DNA of 64,000 bases from Alphaproteobacteria bacterium. Lineage in GTDB: Bacteria; Pseudomonadota; Alphaproteobacteria; Rhodobacterales; Rhodobacteraceae. The stretch covers positions 1 to 64,000 of the forward strand of contig JAUHZO010000010.1 in assembly GCA_030425925.1 (NCBI GenBank), in the 5' to 3' direction. Shown piece after piece: positions 19,126 to 29,220 of this stretch (within the stretch, counting starts at the first letter, position 1; each line of letters opens with the position of its first letter). A program made the translations under genes and the position numbers. Below the pieces are notes generated by a model that worked only from the letters and a program-made list of their open reading frames with translations, made no database searches and was not told where the DNA came from.

Positions 19126-20409
19126 ATGAAAAAAACACTCTTCGGGGCCACTGTCGTGGCTCTGGCCGGTTCGTCTGTGTGTGCCGGCGGGCTGGACCGG
19201 TCGGGGCAAAGCGTCTCGGCCATCTTTGCTGCCGACAATTCCGCCGCGCTCAGCTTTGGCGTGGTCCTGCCCAGCGTCACCGGCACCGACCGGCTGGGCA
19301 ATTCCTACGATGTCGGCAAGGATTACGCCCAGATCGGCCTCAGCTACACCAATTCCATCGGCGAGAACCTGAACTATGCCGTGATCCTCGACCAGCCCTA
19401 TGGCGCGGACGTTCTGTACAACAACGATCCCACCACCAGCACGCTGGGCGGCACCAAGGCCGATCTGAGTTCCACCGCCCTGACCTTTGTGCTGCGCTAC
19501 CGCATCGGCGCGCGGTTCAGCGTGTTCGGCGGCATCGGGGCCGAGCGGATCGACGCCGAGGTGGCGCTGAACGGCCAGGCCTATGCCAATTCGATCTCGG
19601 CGGCGGCGGTGACCAGCGGCTTCAACGCATCACTGCCCGCGGGCGCGCCGCAACTGGCCACGTCGACCCTGGGGGCCGCGCTGGCCGGCGATCCCGCCGC
19701 GGCGGCCAGCATCGACGGCACCTATGGCAGCGGCACCACGGCGGCGCTGGGCACGACCTTCACCGGCACGGTGGGCAGCTATTTCGCCAATGGCGGCTAT
19801 GACTTCCGGATGGCCGACACCACAAGCCCCGTCTATCTGCTGGGCGCCGCCTACGAGGTGCCCACCATCGGGCTGCGCATCGCCGGCACCTACCGGTTCG
19901 AAACCAGCCACAAGGCCGATACCACCGAAACCTTCTATGGCCGCACCACCAGCAGCAGCGTCGATTTCGTGTCCCCGCAAAGCTTCAACCTCGAAGCCCA
20001 GACCGGCATTGCCGAGGGCACGCTGCTGACCCTAGGCTATCGCTGGACCGATTTCTCGAAGGTCGACGTGGTCCCCACCGCGCTGGGGTCGGATCTTGTC
20101 AATCTCGATGACAGCCACCGCTTTTCCATCGGCCTCGCGCGGCGCTTTTCGGACAAGCTGGCGGGCTCCATCACCTATACCTTCGAACCCGAGGGCAACG
20201 ACAGGACGGTCTCGCCGCTGTCGCCCACCGACGGGCTCAGGGGCCTCAGCATCGGGGCGCGCTACAGCGACGGTCCGCTCAGCCTGTCGGGCGGGATCAA
20301 CTATTCGATCCTGGGCGATGCCGATGCCGGGGTGGCCGATGTCAGCCAGGCAGAGTTCCGCGACATGCATGTGGTGGGGATCGGCTTCAAGGCGGAAATG
20401 AAGTTCTGA
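19126..20409 (+). CDS. Outer membrane FadL/OmpP1 family transporter
   Basis: 427 residues: signal peptide MKKTLFGATVVALAGSSVCA, then a FadL-type barrel with alternating strands, including LSFGVVLPSVTGTDRLGNSY, YLLGAAYEVPTIGLRIAGTYR, LTLGYRWTDFSKVDV and terminal VVGIGFKAEMKF ending in Phe, as outer membrane barrels do. FadL proteins let long-chain fatty acids and other hydrophobic compounds cross the outer membrane. Start at 19126 fits the signal peptide; an inverted repeat upstream may regulate it. Confidence 0.9.
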   Translation: MKKTLFGATVVALAGSSVCAGGLDRSGQSVSAIFAADNSAALSFGVVLPSVTGTDRLGNSYDVGKDYAQIGLSYTNSIGENLNYAVILDQPYGADVLYNNDPTTSTLGGTKADLSSTALTFVLRYRIGARFSVFGGIGAERIDAEVALNGQAYANSISAAAVTSGFNASLPAGAPQLATSTLGAALAGDPAAAASIDGTYGSGTTAALGTTFTGTVGSYFANGGYDFRMADTTSPVYLLGAAYEVPTIGLRIAGTYRFETSHKADTTETFYGRTTSSSVDFVSPQSFNLEAQTGIAEGTLLTLGYRWTDFSKVDVVPTALGSDLVNLDDSHRFSIGLARRFSDKLAGSITYTFEPEGNDRTVSPLSPTDGLRGLSIGARYSDGPLSLSGGINYSILGDADAGVADVSQAEFRDMHVVGIGFKAEMKF

Positions 20410-20450
20410 CACCGCCCTGAGTGAGCGACGGGCCGTCACCGGCCCGGGCG

Positions 20451-20468
20451 CCTGCGCTTTCGCGCAGG
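20451..20468. other. Hairpin between fadL and the second EamA gene
   Basis: CCTGCGC-TTTC-GCGCAGG, a 7-bp perfect stem with a stable tetraloop, 42 bp after the fadL stop. No T-tract follows, so it may be a weak or Rho-assisted terminator or an mRNA end stabiliser. Confidence 0.4.
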
Positions 20469-20510
20469 AAACGGATCGCCTTTGGCGCACCGTTGCGGCA
20501 GGGAGGGCGC

Positions 20511-21416
20511 ATGACACAAACCTCGCTTTCGCCCCGCGCCTGGACCGAACTGATGCTGCTGGGCCTGATCTGGGGCGGCTCTTTCCTGGCCATCCGCACC
20601 GCCCTGGACGAGATCGGCCCGCTGACCTCGGTGCTGTTCCGCACAGGTCTGGCCGCACTGGTGCTCTGGCCGCTGGTGATCCTGCGCGGCATCGCGCGGC
20701 CCGCCAGCGCGCGAGCCTGGCGCGCGCTTCTGGTCATGGGGGTGCTCAACAATGTCATCCCGTTTTCGCTGATGGCCTGGGGTCAGTTGCATATCCCCAC
20801 CGGCCTGACCTCGATCCTGAACGCCAGCACGGCGATCTTCGGCGTGCTGGTGGCCGCCGCGGTCTTTGCCGACGAACGGCTGAGCCCGCGCAAGGCGCTG
20901 GGCGTGGGGCTCGGCTTTGCCGGGGTGATCGCCGCCATCGGACCCGAGAGCCTGCTGCGGTTCGATCCGACCTCGGTCGCGCAACTGGCGGTGCTGGCGG
21001 GCACGCTGTCCTACGCGCTGGCCGGGGCCTGGGCGCGGCGCACCCTGTCGGACCTGCCGCCGCTGACGGCGGCGGCGGGCATGCTGGGGATGTCGACCCT
21101 GGTGATGCTGCCGCTGACGCTGCTTGTCGAAGGCGTGCCCCCCCTCGCCCTGGCCCCCGCCACCTGGGCCGGGATCGGCTATTACGCGCTCATCGCCACC
21201 GCGCTGGCCTACCTGCTCTATTACCGCGTGCTGGCAATGGCCGGATCGGGCAACCTGATGCTGGTCACGCTGATCATCCCGCCCACCGCCATCGCGCTGG
21301 GCGCCGTGGTGCGCGGCGAAAGCCTTGCGCCCTCGGCCTATGCCGGGTTCGCGGCCCTCGCAGCCGGGCTGCTGGTCCTGGACGGACGGCTGCTGCGCCG
21401 CGCGATCAGGGTTTGA
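20511..21416 (+). CDS. EamA/DMT-family exporter
   Basis: 301 residues, ten predicted spans in two EamA repeats. Seen: LGLIWGGSFLAIRTALDEIGPL at the start, LNASTAIFGVLVAAAVFADERLS closing the first half, and LLYYRVLAMAGSGNLMLVTLIIPPTAIALG in the second. GGGAGG (20501-20506) precedes the ATG. Its stop overlaps the upstream leader of the next gene. Substrate unknown; family members export amino acids or metabolites. Confidence 0.9.
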   Translation: MTQTSLSPRAWTELMLLGLIWGGSFLAIRTALDEIGPLTSVLFRTGLAALVLWPLVILRGIARPASARAWRALLVMGVLNNVIPFSLMAWGQLHIPTGLTSILNASTAIFGVLVAAAVFADERLSPRKALGVGLGFAGVIAAIGPESLLRFDPTSVAQLAVLAGTLSYALAGAWARRTLSDLPPLTAAAGMLGMSTLVMLPLTLLVEGVPPLALAPATWAGIGYYALIATALAYLLYYRVLAMAGSGNLMLVTLIIPPTAIALGAVVRGESLAPSAYAGFAALAAGLLVLDGRLLRRAIRV

Positions 21417-21466
21417 CCTCTGCCCGCCGCTTGCGTAACGCTCCGGCGACCAGCCTCGAGGGATCC

Positions 21467-22321
21467 ATGCTTTACGACACCGCCCAAGCCTGGCGCGCCG
21501 CGCCGTCGAAACGCGTCGTGCTGTTCGCCATGTCGGGTCTGGGCAAGACCCATGTCTCCAACCTCCTGCGCGAGGCGGGCGGCTGGTTCCACTACTCCAT
21601 CGATTACCGCATCGGCACGCGGTACATGGGCGAATACATCGTCGACAACGCCAAGCGCCACGCCATGCAGGTGCCGTTCCTGCGCGATCTGCTGATGTCG
21701 GATTCGATCTATATCGGCTCCAATCTCAGCTTCGACAATCTCACCCCGGTCTCCACCTATCTGGGCAAGCCGGGCGACCCCGCACGGGGCGGCCTGCCCA
21801 TCGACGAATACCGTCGCCGGCAGGCGCAGTTCGAACGCGCCGAACGCCAGGCGCTGCTCGACACCGCCTATTTCATCACCCGCGCGCAGGACCTCTACGG
21901 CTACCCGCATTTCGTCTGCGACACCGGCGGCAGCATCTGCGAATGGGTCGATCCGTCCGATCCCGCCGATCCGATCCTGACGGCGCTGTCCGAGGTGGCG
22001 CTGATGGTGTGGATTCGCGGCTCCGACGCCCATACCGCAGAGCTGATCCGCCGCTTCGACCGCGCGCCCAAACCCATGGCCTACCAGCCCGCCTTTCTGG
22101 CGCGCTGCTGGCAGGGCTATCTCGACGAAACCGGCCTCGACGCCGCCACCGTCGATCCCGATGCCTTCATCCGCTGGACCTATGCCAAGGCCCTGGCCCA
22201 TCGCCAGCCGCTTTACGAGGCGATGGCCACCCGCTGGGGCATCACGGTAGAGGCCGCCGACATGGCACAGGTCCGCACCGAGGCCGATTTCACCGACATC
22301 GTCGCCGCCGCCCTGCCGTGA
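21467..22321 (+). CDS. P-loop ATP-binding protein of unknown function
   Basis: 284 residues. A degenerate Walker A, AMSGLGKT at 21-28 (Ala in place of the first Gly), follows strand VVLF. Later segments [35 protein letters not shown] and [11 protein letters not shown] could hold Walker B-type residues. No membrane span or signal. It looks like a kinase-like or nucleotide-dependent P-loop protein with substrate-handling helices, but no known function can be given. GAGGGA lies just before the ATG at 21467; a further in-frame ATG at 21413 would overlap the EamA stop. Confidence 0.75.
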   Translation: MLYDTAQAWRAAPSKRVVLFAMSGLGKTHVSNLLREAGGWFHYSIDYRIGTRYMGEYIVDNAKRHAMQVPFLRDLLMSDSIYIGSNLSFDNLTPVSTYLGKPGDPARGGLPIDEYRRRQAQFERAERQALLDTAYFITRAQDLYGYPHFVCDTGGSICEWVDPSDPADPILTALSEVALMVWIRGSDAHTAELIRRFDRAPKPMAYQPAFLARCWQGYLDETGLDAATVDPDAFIRWTYAKALAHRQPLYEAMATRWGITVEAADMAQVRTEADFTDIVAAALP

Positions 22322-22336
22322 CACGCGCAGCCCCGG

Positions 22337-22455
22337 AAGCCTTCGTTCTGGTGAGCCCTGAAGCCGATCCCTCCCAGCCCCGCCACGGGACGGCGCACGG
22401 CGTCGCGCCGGGCCTGGCTGAAAAAGCGTGCGCGGCAGCGCGCATCTGGATCACG
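22337..22455 (+). repeat. Dispersed ~120-bp intergenic repeat, copy 1
   Basis: Shares long blocks with 58851-58972: CTTCGTTCTGGTGAGCCCTG, then CAGCCCCGC, GCGCCGGGCCTGGCTGAAAA, CGTGCGCGGCAGCGCGC and TCTGGATCACG, in the same order and spacing. It starts about 16 bp after the stop of the P-loop gene, on the same strand as its neighbours. Function unknown. Confidence 0.8.
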
Positions 22456-22530
22456 TCTGCCCCGAGGCGCCCGGCTTGCCGTTCTCGCGGCCTTCCCCTA
22501 CATCTCCGCCGCAACGCGAAAGGACCTCCG

Positions 22531-23454
22531 ATGCCGATCAAACTGCCCGCCGATCTGCCCGCCTATGACGTGCTGACCCGCGAAGGCGTGATGGTCATGT
22601 CCGAGGAAACCGCGGCGCGGCAGGACATCCGGCCCCTGCGCATCGGTCTGCTGAACCTGATGCCGAAAAAGATCGCCACCGAAAACCAGTTTGCCCGCCT
22701 GATCGGGGCCACGCCGCTGCAGATCGAACTCAGCCTGATCCGCATGACCGAACACCAGACCCGCAACACCGCCGCCGAGCACATGGAGGCGTTCTATCGC
22801 CCCTTTGCCGAGGTGCAGGCCAGCGGCGAACGCTTTGACGGTCTGATCATCACTGGCGCGCCGATCGAGCATCTGCCCTATGAGGACGTCACCTACTGGG
22901 ACGAGCTGACCCAGGTCTTCGACTGGACGCAAAGCCATGTGCACTCGACCTTTGGCGTGTGCTGGGGCGGGATGGCGATGATCCACCATTTCCACGGCGT
23001 GCCCAAGCATGTCCTGCCGGCAAAGGCGTTCGGCTGCGTGCGGCACCGCAACCTCGCCCCCGCCTCGCCCTATCTGCGCGGCTTTTCCGACGACATGGTG
23101 ATCCCGGTCTCGCGCTGGACCGAATTGCGCCGCGACGAGATCGCCGCCGCCGGCCTGCCGATCCTGATCGACAGCGCCGAGACCGGCCCCTGCCTGGTCG
23201 AGGATCCGGCGCATCGCGCGCTCTACATCTTCAACCACCTGGAATATGAAAGCGGCACGCTCAAGGAAGAGTATGACCGCGACGTCGCCTCCGGCAAGCC
23301 GATCAACGTGCCCGCGAACTACTATCCCGGGGACGATCCCGCACAGCCGCCGCAGAACCGCTGGCGCAGCCACGCGCACCTGCTTTACGGCAACTGGATC
23401 AACCAGATCTACCAGACCACGCCGTTCGACCTAGCTTTGATCGGCAAGGCGTAG
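22531..23454 (+). CDS. metA: Homoserine O-acyltransferase MetA, probable acetyltransferase
   Basis: 307 residues, first committed step of methionine synthesis. Seen: nucleophile C144 in [11 protein letters not shown], His236 and Glu238 in [10 protein letters not shown], and the homoserine site in the [11 protein letters not shown] region. The residue at the acyl-CoA selecting position (E. coli Gly111) is Glu113 in [12 protein letters not shown]. In characterised MetA proteins Glu here gives acetyl-CoA use and Gly gives succinyl-CoA use, so this is probably homoserine O-acetyltransferase despite the metA name. AAAGGA lies upstream of the ATG. Confidence 0.95.
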   Translation: MPIKLPADLPAYDVLTREGVMVMSEETAARQDIRPLRIGLLNLMPKKIATENQFARLIGATPLQIELSLIRMTEHQTRNTAAEHMEAFYRPFAEVQASGERFDGLIITGAPIEHLPYEDVTYWDELTQVFDWTQSHVHSTFGVCWGGMAMIHHFHGVPKHVLPAKAFGCVRHRNLAPASPYLRGFSDDMVIPVSRWTELRRDEIAAAGLPILIDSAETGPCLVEDPAHRALYIFNHLEYESGTLKEEYDRDVASGKPINVPANYYPGDDPAQPPQNRWRSHAHLLYGNWINQIYQTTPFDLALIGKA

Positions 23455-23487
23455 AGGCGGGCTGCGCCAGTCGCGAAAGGACGAGGT

Positions 23488-24456
23488 ATGTGGCGCGTGA
23501 TCGGAATTCTGACGGTACTGGCCCTTGCGGGCTGCGGCATCTATACCGACCAGCGCTCCAACAGCCGTGAGGCCGCGGCGGAACGGCGCTGGCCGCCCGA
23601 AGGCCGGCTGATCGAGGTGGACGGCGTGCAGGTGCATTACCTGCAGAAGGGCCGCGGCCCGGACGTGGTGCTGCTCCACGGTGCGGGCGGCAACCTGCGG
23701 GATTTCAGCTTTTCCCTGATGGATGTGCTGGCGCGGCGCTACCGAGTGACGGCGTTCGACCGGCCCGGCCTGGGCTATACCGGGCGGCTGCCGGACAGCG
23801 CGGGCGCGTTCAACGCCAATGCCGAAAGCCCGCAGGACCAGGCGGCCTTGCTGGCCAGGGCCGCGCAGCAGATCGGGATCACGCGGCCCGTCGTGGTGGG
23901 TCATTCCTTTGGCGGGGCGGTGGCCATGGCCTGGGCGCTGGATCATGACCCCGCGGCGATGGTCAGCCTGGCGGGTGCGGTCATGCCCTGGCCCGGCGCG
24001 CTTGACACGCAATACCGGGTGCTGGGCACCGGGCTGGGCGGCGCGCTGGTGCCGGGGCTGGTGACGGCCTCGGTCGATCCCGACAACACCGCCGGGATCG
24101 CCGCCTCGATCTTTCGCCCGCAGGCCATGCCTGATGGCTATCTTGCCCATGTCGGCCCCGGCCTGTCGCTGCGCCGCGAAACCATCCGCGCCAATGGCCG
24201 GCAGGTCGCCGACCTGCGCGGCCACCTGGTCGGCATGTCGCAGCGCTATGCCGCGCTGCGGCTTCCGGTGGAGTTCGTGCATGGCGACGCCGACCCGATC
24301 GTGGGGCTCGACATCCACAGCCGCGCCGCCGCGCGGCTGGTTCCCGGCGCGGGCCTGACCGTGCTGCCCGGCGTCGGCCACATGCCGCATCACGCCGACG
24401 AGGCCGCCATCGTGGCCCTGATCGACCGCGCCGCGCGCCGGGCCGGGCTGCGCTGA
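23488..24456 (+). CDS. Alpha/beta-hydrolase lipoprotein
   Basis: 322 residues. The N-terminus MWRVIGILTVLALAGCGIY has a lipobox (LAGC), so the mature protein is probably lipid-anchored. The rest is an alpha/beta hydrolase: HGAGGN oxyanion loop, nucleophile Ser in VGHSFGGAVAM, Asp in HGDADPIVG and His in GVGHMPHH. Substrate unknown; likely an esterase or similar ester/amide hydrolase. It lies 33 bp after metA. Confidence 0.88.
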   Translation: MWRVIGILTVLALAGCGIYTDQRSNSREAAAERRWPPEGRLIEVDGVQVHYLQKGRGPDVVLLHGAGGNLRDFSFSLMDVLARRYRVTAFDRPGLGYTGRLPDSAGAFNANAESPQDQAALLARAAQQIGITRPVVVGHSFGGAVAMAWALDHDPAAMVSLAGAVMPWPGALDTQYRVLGTGLGGALVPGLVTASVDPDNTAGIAASIFRPQAMPDGYLAHVGPGLSLRRETIRANGRQVADLRGHLVGMSQRYAALRLPVEFVHGDADPIVGLDIHSRAAARLVPGAGLTVLPGVGHMPHHADEAAIVALIDRAARRAGLR

Positions 24457-24526
24457 GGCGGCGATCCGTTTGCGTTAAGCCCCTTAACATCCCATATTGC
24501 CCGCCACGACCCGAGCGAGGCACGAC

Positions 24527-25396
24527 ATGGACCTACCCTTTGACGGCGCGATCAGCGCCTTTCACGCCGACGAGGCGCCAAAAGCCATCCGCGAGGCGAT
24601 CCACCGCGCCGACAAGGACGACATCCTCGACCCCGGCTTCCCCTATGACGAAGAAATGAAGTCCAAGACCTATGACAAGGACATGGACAAGCTGCAGATC
24701 GAACTGGTCAAGATGCAGGCCTGGGCCAGGGAAACCGGTGCCCGCATCGCCATGGTGTTCGAAGGCCGCGACGCCGCCGGCAAGGGCGGCACGATCAAGC
24801 GCTTTCGCATGAACCTCAACCCGCGCGGCGCGCGGGTGGTGGCCTTGCCCAAACCCTCGGACACCGAACAGACGCAATGGTATTTCCAGCGCTATGTCGA
24901 CCACCTGCCCGCAGGCGGCGAGATCGTGTTCTATGACCGGTCCTGGTACAATCGCGGCGTGGTAGAGCATGTCTTCGGCTTCTGCACCCATCACCAGCGC
25001 GAGCATTTCTTTGCCCAGGTCACCGATTTCGAAAGGATGCTGGTGGACGAGGGCATTCACCTCTTCAAGATCTGGCTGAACGTGGGCCGGGCCGAACAGC
25101 TGCGCCGGTTCCTGGCCCGCGAACAGGATCCGCTGAAGCAATGGAAGCTCAGCCGCATCGACGTCGAAGGGCTGCGCAAGTGGGACGCCTACTCCGCCGC
25201 GATCCGCGAGACGCTGGAGCGCTCGCACAGCGCCGTCGCGCCCTGGACGGTGATCCGATCGGACGACAAGAAACGCGCGCGGCTTGCCGCGATCCGCCAT
25301 GTGCTGAACCATCTGGACTATGCCCGCAAGGACGATAAGTCCGTGGGGCAGGCTGACACGAAGATCCTCGGGGGGCCGGACATCTGGGATGCCTAA
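24527..25396 (+). CDS. ppk2: Polyphosphate kinase 2
   Basis: 289-residue PPK2-family enzyme that phosphorylates nucleoside (di)phosphates with polyphosphate. Walker [10 protein letters not shown] (81-88), the lid arginines in [17 protein letters not shown], Walker B-like [12 protein letters not shown] (136 on) and the conserved [23 protein letters not shown] segments. PPK2 is a one-domain class I type. Its stop overlaps the TetR start by 8 bp (ATGCCTAA), so expression is coupled. Confidence 0.94.
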   Translation: MDLPFDGAISAFHADEAPKAIREAIHRADKDDILDPGFPYDEEMKSKTYDKDMDKLQIELVKMQAWARETGARIAMVFEGRDAAGKGGTIKRFRMNLNPRGARVVALPKPSDTEQTQWYFQRYVDHLPAGGEIVFYDRSWYNRGVVEHVFGFCTHHQREHFFAQVTDFERMLVDEGIHLFKIWLNVGRAEQLRRFLAREQDPLKQWKLSRIDVEGLRKWDAYSAAIRETLERSHSAVAPWTVIRSDDKKRARLAAIRHVLNHLDYARKDDKSVGQADTKILGGPDIWDA

Positions 25397-26006
25397 ACGC
25401 GGCTACCATCATGGCAACCTGCGCCAGGCGTTGGTCGATGCCGCCCTGAAGCTGATCGAGGCCAAGGGCCCGACGGGCTTTACCCTGTCGGAGGCGGCCA
25501 AGCAGGCGGGCGTGACGCCGGCGGCGGTCTACCGCCATTTCGCCGGACGCGAGGACCTGATCGCCGAGGCCGCGCGGCAAGGCTACGAGATCTTTGCCGA
25601 CCTGATGGCCTACGCCTATGAAAGCGGCCAGCCCTCGGCGCTTGCGGCCTTCGAGGCCACGGGCCGGGCCTATCTGGCCTTTGCGCGGCGCTATCCCGGC
25701 CATTACATCGCGATGTTCGAGTCGGGCATCAGCGTGAACCACTCGCCCGAGCTTGCCACCGCGTCAGCGCGGGCGCGCGGGGTTCTGGAACGGGCCGCGG
25801 AACAACTGTCCGAACACATCCCCCCGGACCGCCGCCCGCCGCCGGCGATGTTCTCGGCCCATATCTGGGCGATGAGCCACGGCGTGGTGGAACTGTTCGC
25901 CCGCAACGCCCCGGGCACACAGGCGCCCTTCCCGCCCGAAGATCTGCTGGAATCCGGGATTGGTGTTTATCTGCGGGGGCTGGGGCTGTTGCCGGGCGAC
26001 GTTTGA
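25389..26006 (+). CDS. TetR-family transcriptional regulator
   Basis: 205 residues. N-terminal helix-turn-helix around 25-60 ([21 protein letters not shown]); the rest is a helical ligand-binding domain of the TetR_C type ([18 protein letters not shown]...). Probably a repressor responding to a small effector; the ligand is unknown. Translated with ppk2 through an 8-bp overlap, which may indicate regulation of phosphate or polyphosphate use, as inference. Confidence 0.88.
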   Translation: MPKRGYHHGNLRQALVDAALKLIEAKGPTGFTLSEAAKQAGVTPAAVYRHFAGREDLIAEAARQGYEIFADLMAYAYESGQPSALAAFEATGRAYLAFARRYPGHYIAMFESGISVNHSPELATASARARGVLERAAEQLSEHIPPDRRPPPAMFSAHIWAMSHGVVELFARNAPGTQAPFPPEDLLESGIGVYLRGLGLLPGDV

Positions 26007-26010
26007 GCGG

Positions 26011-27165
26011 TCAGGCCCGGTTCACGGTGCGCCGGATTTCCGCCTCGAGCCGTTGCAGCAGCACTGCATTGTCGAATCGCGCAACCGCCGTTTCGCGCGC
26101 CGCCTCTGCCATGGCAGTCCGCGCCTGCTGCGACAACGAAAGCGCCCTGCGCAGCGCGTTGGTATAGCCCTCGGCATCATGTTCGGGAACCAGAAATCCG
26201 GTTTCTCCTTCGGATACCGCTTCGGGAATGCCCGCGTGGTCGGTCGAAACGATCACGCAGCCCGCCGCCATCGCCTCCTGGATCGAGGTCGGCAGACCTT
26301 CGGTATTGCCGTTGCGGGCCGTCACGGAATGCTGTGCATAGATCTCGGCCTGCTTCAGGTGGTCACGCACGGCGTCATGCGGCAGCGCACCAGGCAAAGT
26401 GACCCTGTCGCCCAGCCCAAGCTCTGCCACCAGGGCCCGCGCCGGTTCCAGCAACTCGCCATCACCGATCAGCGTCAGATGGGCGTGCGGAATGTCTGCG
26501 GAGGCTTCTGCAAAGGCGCGGATCGTCAGCAGCGGGTGCTTTTTCTCGACGAAGCGTCCGATTCCCAGAACGCGGCCGGGACGCTTGTCGCCGGGCACAA
26601 AGCGGCGCACGTCAACGCCCGAGGGGATGACGTGGGAGTTGGGATGGGTCACGCCGACCGACGCGAGATTGTCGAGCAGGAACTGCGACACGGCGAACAC
26701 CCCCGCCAGCCGCGGCATCATCCGCCTGTAGGCGCGTTGCACATGCGCGTGGCGCAGGCGCGATGACGCGTCCGAGCCGCGAAAATAGCAGAAGATCGGG
26801 ATGCCCGCGGCATTCGCGACCGGAGCCAACGCGACGCCTTGCGGTCCGAACTCGGCGAGGATGACATCGGGCTGGTGGGTTTCCAGGAACGCCAGCGCCG
26901 CGCGTCGGGATGCGCCCCACTGAATCCTTCTGGACCCATGGCGCACGTGGTTCATGCCGCGCCACACCGGCCGCAGCATTCTCTCGACCAAGGGTCGCGC
27001 GACCGCCGCGTCGCCCAACGCGACGAACCGGCCGTCGCGCGGCGCGTCATCGGTCAACTGATCGGCGATCACGCAGGTGGCGCCGCCAAACAGGTGCCGG
27101 ATGTGCCGATTTACAAAGGTCTGACCGGCAGAGTAATAGGTGCCGACGACAATCGCAGCCTTCAT
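26011..27165 (-). CDS. Glycosyltransferase family 4 protein
   Basis: 384 residues with the GT-B fold: N-terminal Rossmann start KAAIVVGTYYSAGQTF, LGIGRFVEKKHPLLTIRAF, LIGDGELLEPA and the C-terminal donor site NTEGLPTSIQEAMAAGCVIV with the family EX7E Glu pair. GT4 enzymes transfer sugars from activated donors during cell-envelope glycan assembly. It is convergent with the TetR gene and divergent from the TupA-like gene, so the two envelope genes share a 46-bp promoter region. Confidence 0.9.
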   Translation of the reverse strand: MKAAIVVGTYYSAGQTFVNRHIRHLFGGATCVIADQLTDDAPRDGRFVALGDAAVARPLVERMLRPVWRGMNHVRHGSRRIQWGASRRAALAFLETHQPDVILAEFGPQGVALAPVANAAGIPIFCYFRGSDASSRLRHAHVQRAYRRMMPRLAGVFAVSQFLLDNLASVGVTHPNSHVIPSGVDVRRFVPGDKRPGRVLGIGRFVEKKHPLLTIRAFAEASADIPHAHLTLIGDGELLEPARALVAELGLGDRVTLPGALPHDAVRDHLKQAEIYAQHSVTARNGNTEGLPTSIQEAMAAGCVIVSTDHAGIPEAVSEGETGFLVPEHDAEGYTNALRRALSLSQQARTAMAEAARETAVARFDNAVLLQRLEAEIRRTVNRA

Positions 27166-27211
27166 GGTGTGGCGATCCTTCCTCCTTCGCATGCCGACCG
27201 GGGGCCTGCCA

Positions 27212-28144
27212 ATGCTGATACACAATCCACAACCGCGCCGATCATGGCTAGCCGACCTCATAGACGAAGCAAGGCTGGATTTGAAATGCCGCAAGGACCG
27301 GAGACGCGGATTTCCCGAACTGATGATACACGCCGAGAAGCGGCTGGGATACAGGCCCGATTATCATAATCCCCGGACATTCAACGAAAAGGTTACGTGG
27401 CGCAAGCTGTTCGACAGGAACCCACTTTTCCCGATCGTCTCTGACAAGATCGCGGTGCGCGACGAAATCCGCCGTCGTCTGGGCGATGCGGATGCACGGC
27501 GCGTGAGCACCGAACTCTATACCGTGACCGATCGCGCCGACCGGCCGACGCTTGCAGACCTTCCGCCCTCTTTCGCGGCCAAGGCCAGCCATGCCAGCGG
27601 CTGGAATATCTTCGTGTCGCCGCAGCATCCCGTCGATGAACCCGAGTTGCGTGCCCAGATGCGATCATGGCTGCGCCGGTCCTACGGCAAGACGAAATTC
27701 GAATGGGCCTATCAACCTGTGCCGCGGCGCGTGATGTTCGAAGAGCTTCTGCAAACCGCGGACGGACGGGCGCCTGACGACATGAAGTTCATGTTCTTCG
27801 ACGGCACCTGCCATTTCGTTCTCTGGGATGACGATCGGTTTGGCGACTGGGCGCAGCATTATCTGGCGCCGGACTGGACCCCTCACCCGTTTCACTCACT
27901 CGATCTGACCCGGCGTGACATCCCACCGAAGCCCGCAATGTACGGCGAGATGCTGGCTATAGCGCAACGCGTTGCCCAGGGTTTCGATAACATCCGCGTC
28001 GATTTCCTCTTTACCGAGGATCGCATCGTGCTGAACGAGCTGACCCTCTATCGGGGTAGCGGGATGAACCCGTTTCACCCCCCGGAATGGGATCGCGTCT
28101 TCGGCGAACTGTGGACACTTGACCGCAGCCATGCGCGGGACTGA
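27212..28144 (+). CDS. TupA-like ATP-grasp protein
   Basis: About 310 residues matching the TupA-like ATP-grasp family associated with polysaccharide and teichuronopeptide synthesis. Seen: KRLGYRPDYHNPRTFNEKVTWRKL near the start, FAAKASHASGWNIF, VMFEELL with DMKFMFFDG, and the late FLFTEDRIVLNELTLYRGSGM, which carries the metal-binding NEL-type residues. Start uncertain: GGGGG 7 bp before 27212 favours that ATG, whereas an ATG at 27191 has no clear ribosome site. It pairs with the divergent GT4 gene; role in surface glycan modification is inferred. Confidence 0.82.
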   Translation: MLIHNPQPRRSWLADLIDEARLDLKCRKDRRRGFPELMIHAEKRLGYRPDYHNPRTFNEKVTWRKLFDRNPLFPIVSDKIAVRDEIRRRLGDADARRVSTELYTVTDRADRPTLADLPPSFAAKASHASGWNIFVSPQHPVDEPELRAQMRSWLRRSYGKTKFEWAYQPVPRRVMFEELLQTADGRAPDDMKFMFFDGTCHFVLWDDDRFGDWAQHYLAPDWTPHPFHSLDLTRRDIPPKPAMYGEMLAIAQRVAQGFDNIRVDFLFTEDRIVLNELTLYRGSGMNPFHPPEWDRVFGELWTLDRSHARD

Positions 28145-28176
28145 GAAGGCCGGCGACACGTCCCCCGAACGAATAA

Positions 28177-28198
28177 GGGCCGCCCGGAAGGGCGACCC
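28177..28198 (-). terminator. Rho-independent terminator of rplM-rpsI
   Basis: On the minus strand GGGTCGCCC-TTCC-GGGCGGCCC is a nine-base-pair stem with one mismatch, followed by TTATTC. It lies 23 bp after the rpsI stop and also ends the convergent TupA-like gene's 3' region. Confidence 0.7.
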
Positions 28199-28220
28199 CT
28201 GACACTCGGAAGCAGAGCGA

Positions 28221-28715
28221 TCAGCGCTTCGAGAACTGGAAGCTCCGGCGGGCCTTGCGGCGACCGAACTTCTTGCGTTCCACCACGCGGCTGTCGCGGG
28301 TCAGGAAGCCCGCGGCCTTGAGCGCGCCGCGCAGGTCCGGGTTGTAGAGCTGCAGCGCCTTCGAGATGCCGTGCTTGACTGCGCCGGCCTGGCCGGTCAG
28401 GCCGCCGCCCTTGACGGTGGCCATCACGTCGAATTCCCCTTCGACGCCGGCGATCTGGAACGGCTGGCGCAGGATCAGCTGCAGCACCGGGCGGGCAAAG
28501 TACTTGTCCATTTCCTTGCCGTTCACGGTGACCTTGCCGGAGCCCGGCTTGATCCAGACGCGGGCCACCGCGTCCTTCCGCTTGCCGGTGGCGTAGGAGC
28601 GGCCAAGCGCGTCGCGCACCGGTTCGCGCGGGGCGGCAACTTCGACCACGGGCGCGGCGGTTTCGAGGCCTGCGGCTTCGGCCAGGTCTTCGAGCGAATT
28701 GATCTGATCGGCCAT
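28221..28715 (-). CDS. rpsI: 30S ribosomal protein S9
   Basis: 164-residue S9. The ~130-residue core begins [21 protein letters not shown] and ends with the basic tail [17 protein letters not shown] that reaches the ribosomal P site. An N-terminal extension of about 35 acidic residues ([18 protein letters not shown]...) is present, as in other alphaproteobacteria. Follows rplM by 2 bp. Confidence 0.98.
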   Translation of the reverse strand: MADQINSLEDLAEAAGLETAAPVVEVAAPREPVRDALGRSYATGKRKDAVARVWIKPGSGKVTVNGKEMDKYFARPVLQLILRQPFQIAGVEGEFDVMATVKGGGLTGQAGAVKHGISKALQLYNPDLRGALKAAGFLTRDSRVVERKKFGRRKARRSFQFSKR

Positions 28716-28717
28716 GA

Positions 28718-29176
28718 TTACACCCGCGTGTTTTTCTTGTTCATCGACTTGACGTCCAGCACTTCGGGCGACTGCGCCTCGTGCGGGTGGTCGGCGCTGG
28801 CATAGATGCGCAGGTTGGTCAGCTGCTGGCGCGACAGGCGGTTGCCCGGCAGCATGCGCTTGACCGCCTGGAACACCACGCGTTCGGGGTGCTTGCCGGT
28901 CAGGATCTGTTCCTTGGTGCGCGACTTGATCCCGCCCGGATGGCCGGTGTGCCAGTAGAAATGTTCCTGCCGCTTCTTGCCGGTCAGCTGGACCTTGTCG
29001 GCATTCACGACGATGACATTGTCGCCCATGTCCATATGGGGGGTGAAGGACGGCTTGTGCTTGCCGCGCAGACGCATGGCGACGATCGAGGCAAGGCGGC
29101 CCAGAACGACGCCTTCGGCGTCGATCACGATCCACTTCTTGTCGATGTCTGCCGGGGTCGCAGAGAAGGTTTTCAT
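28718..29176 (-). CDS. rplM: 50S ribosomal protein L13
   Basis: 152-residue L13, one of the earliest proteins in 50S assembly. Seen: [73 protein letters not shown] and a C-terminal [14 protein letters not shown]. It leads the two-gene rplM-rpsI operon; the promoter at 29263-29290 and a leader hairpin lie upstream. Confidence 0.98.
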   Translation of the reverse strand: MKTFSATPADIDKKWIVIDAEGVVLGRLASIVAMRLRGKHKPSFTPHMDMGDNVIVVNADKVQLTGKKRQEHFYWHTGHPGGIKSRTKEQILTGKHPERVVFQAVKRMLPGNRLSRQQLTNLRIYASADHPHEAQSPEVLDVKSMNKKNTRV

Positions 29177-29220
29177 TGGTGTTTCCCGTAACAGCGCGGG
29201 CGGTCCCGCTTGATTGGCAA

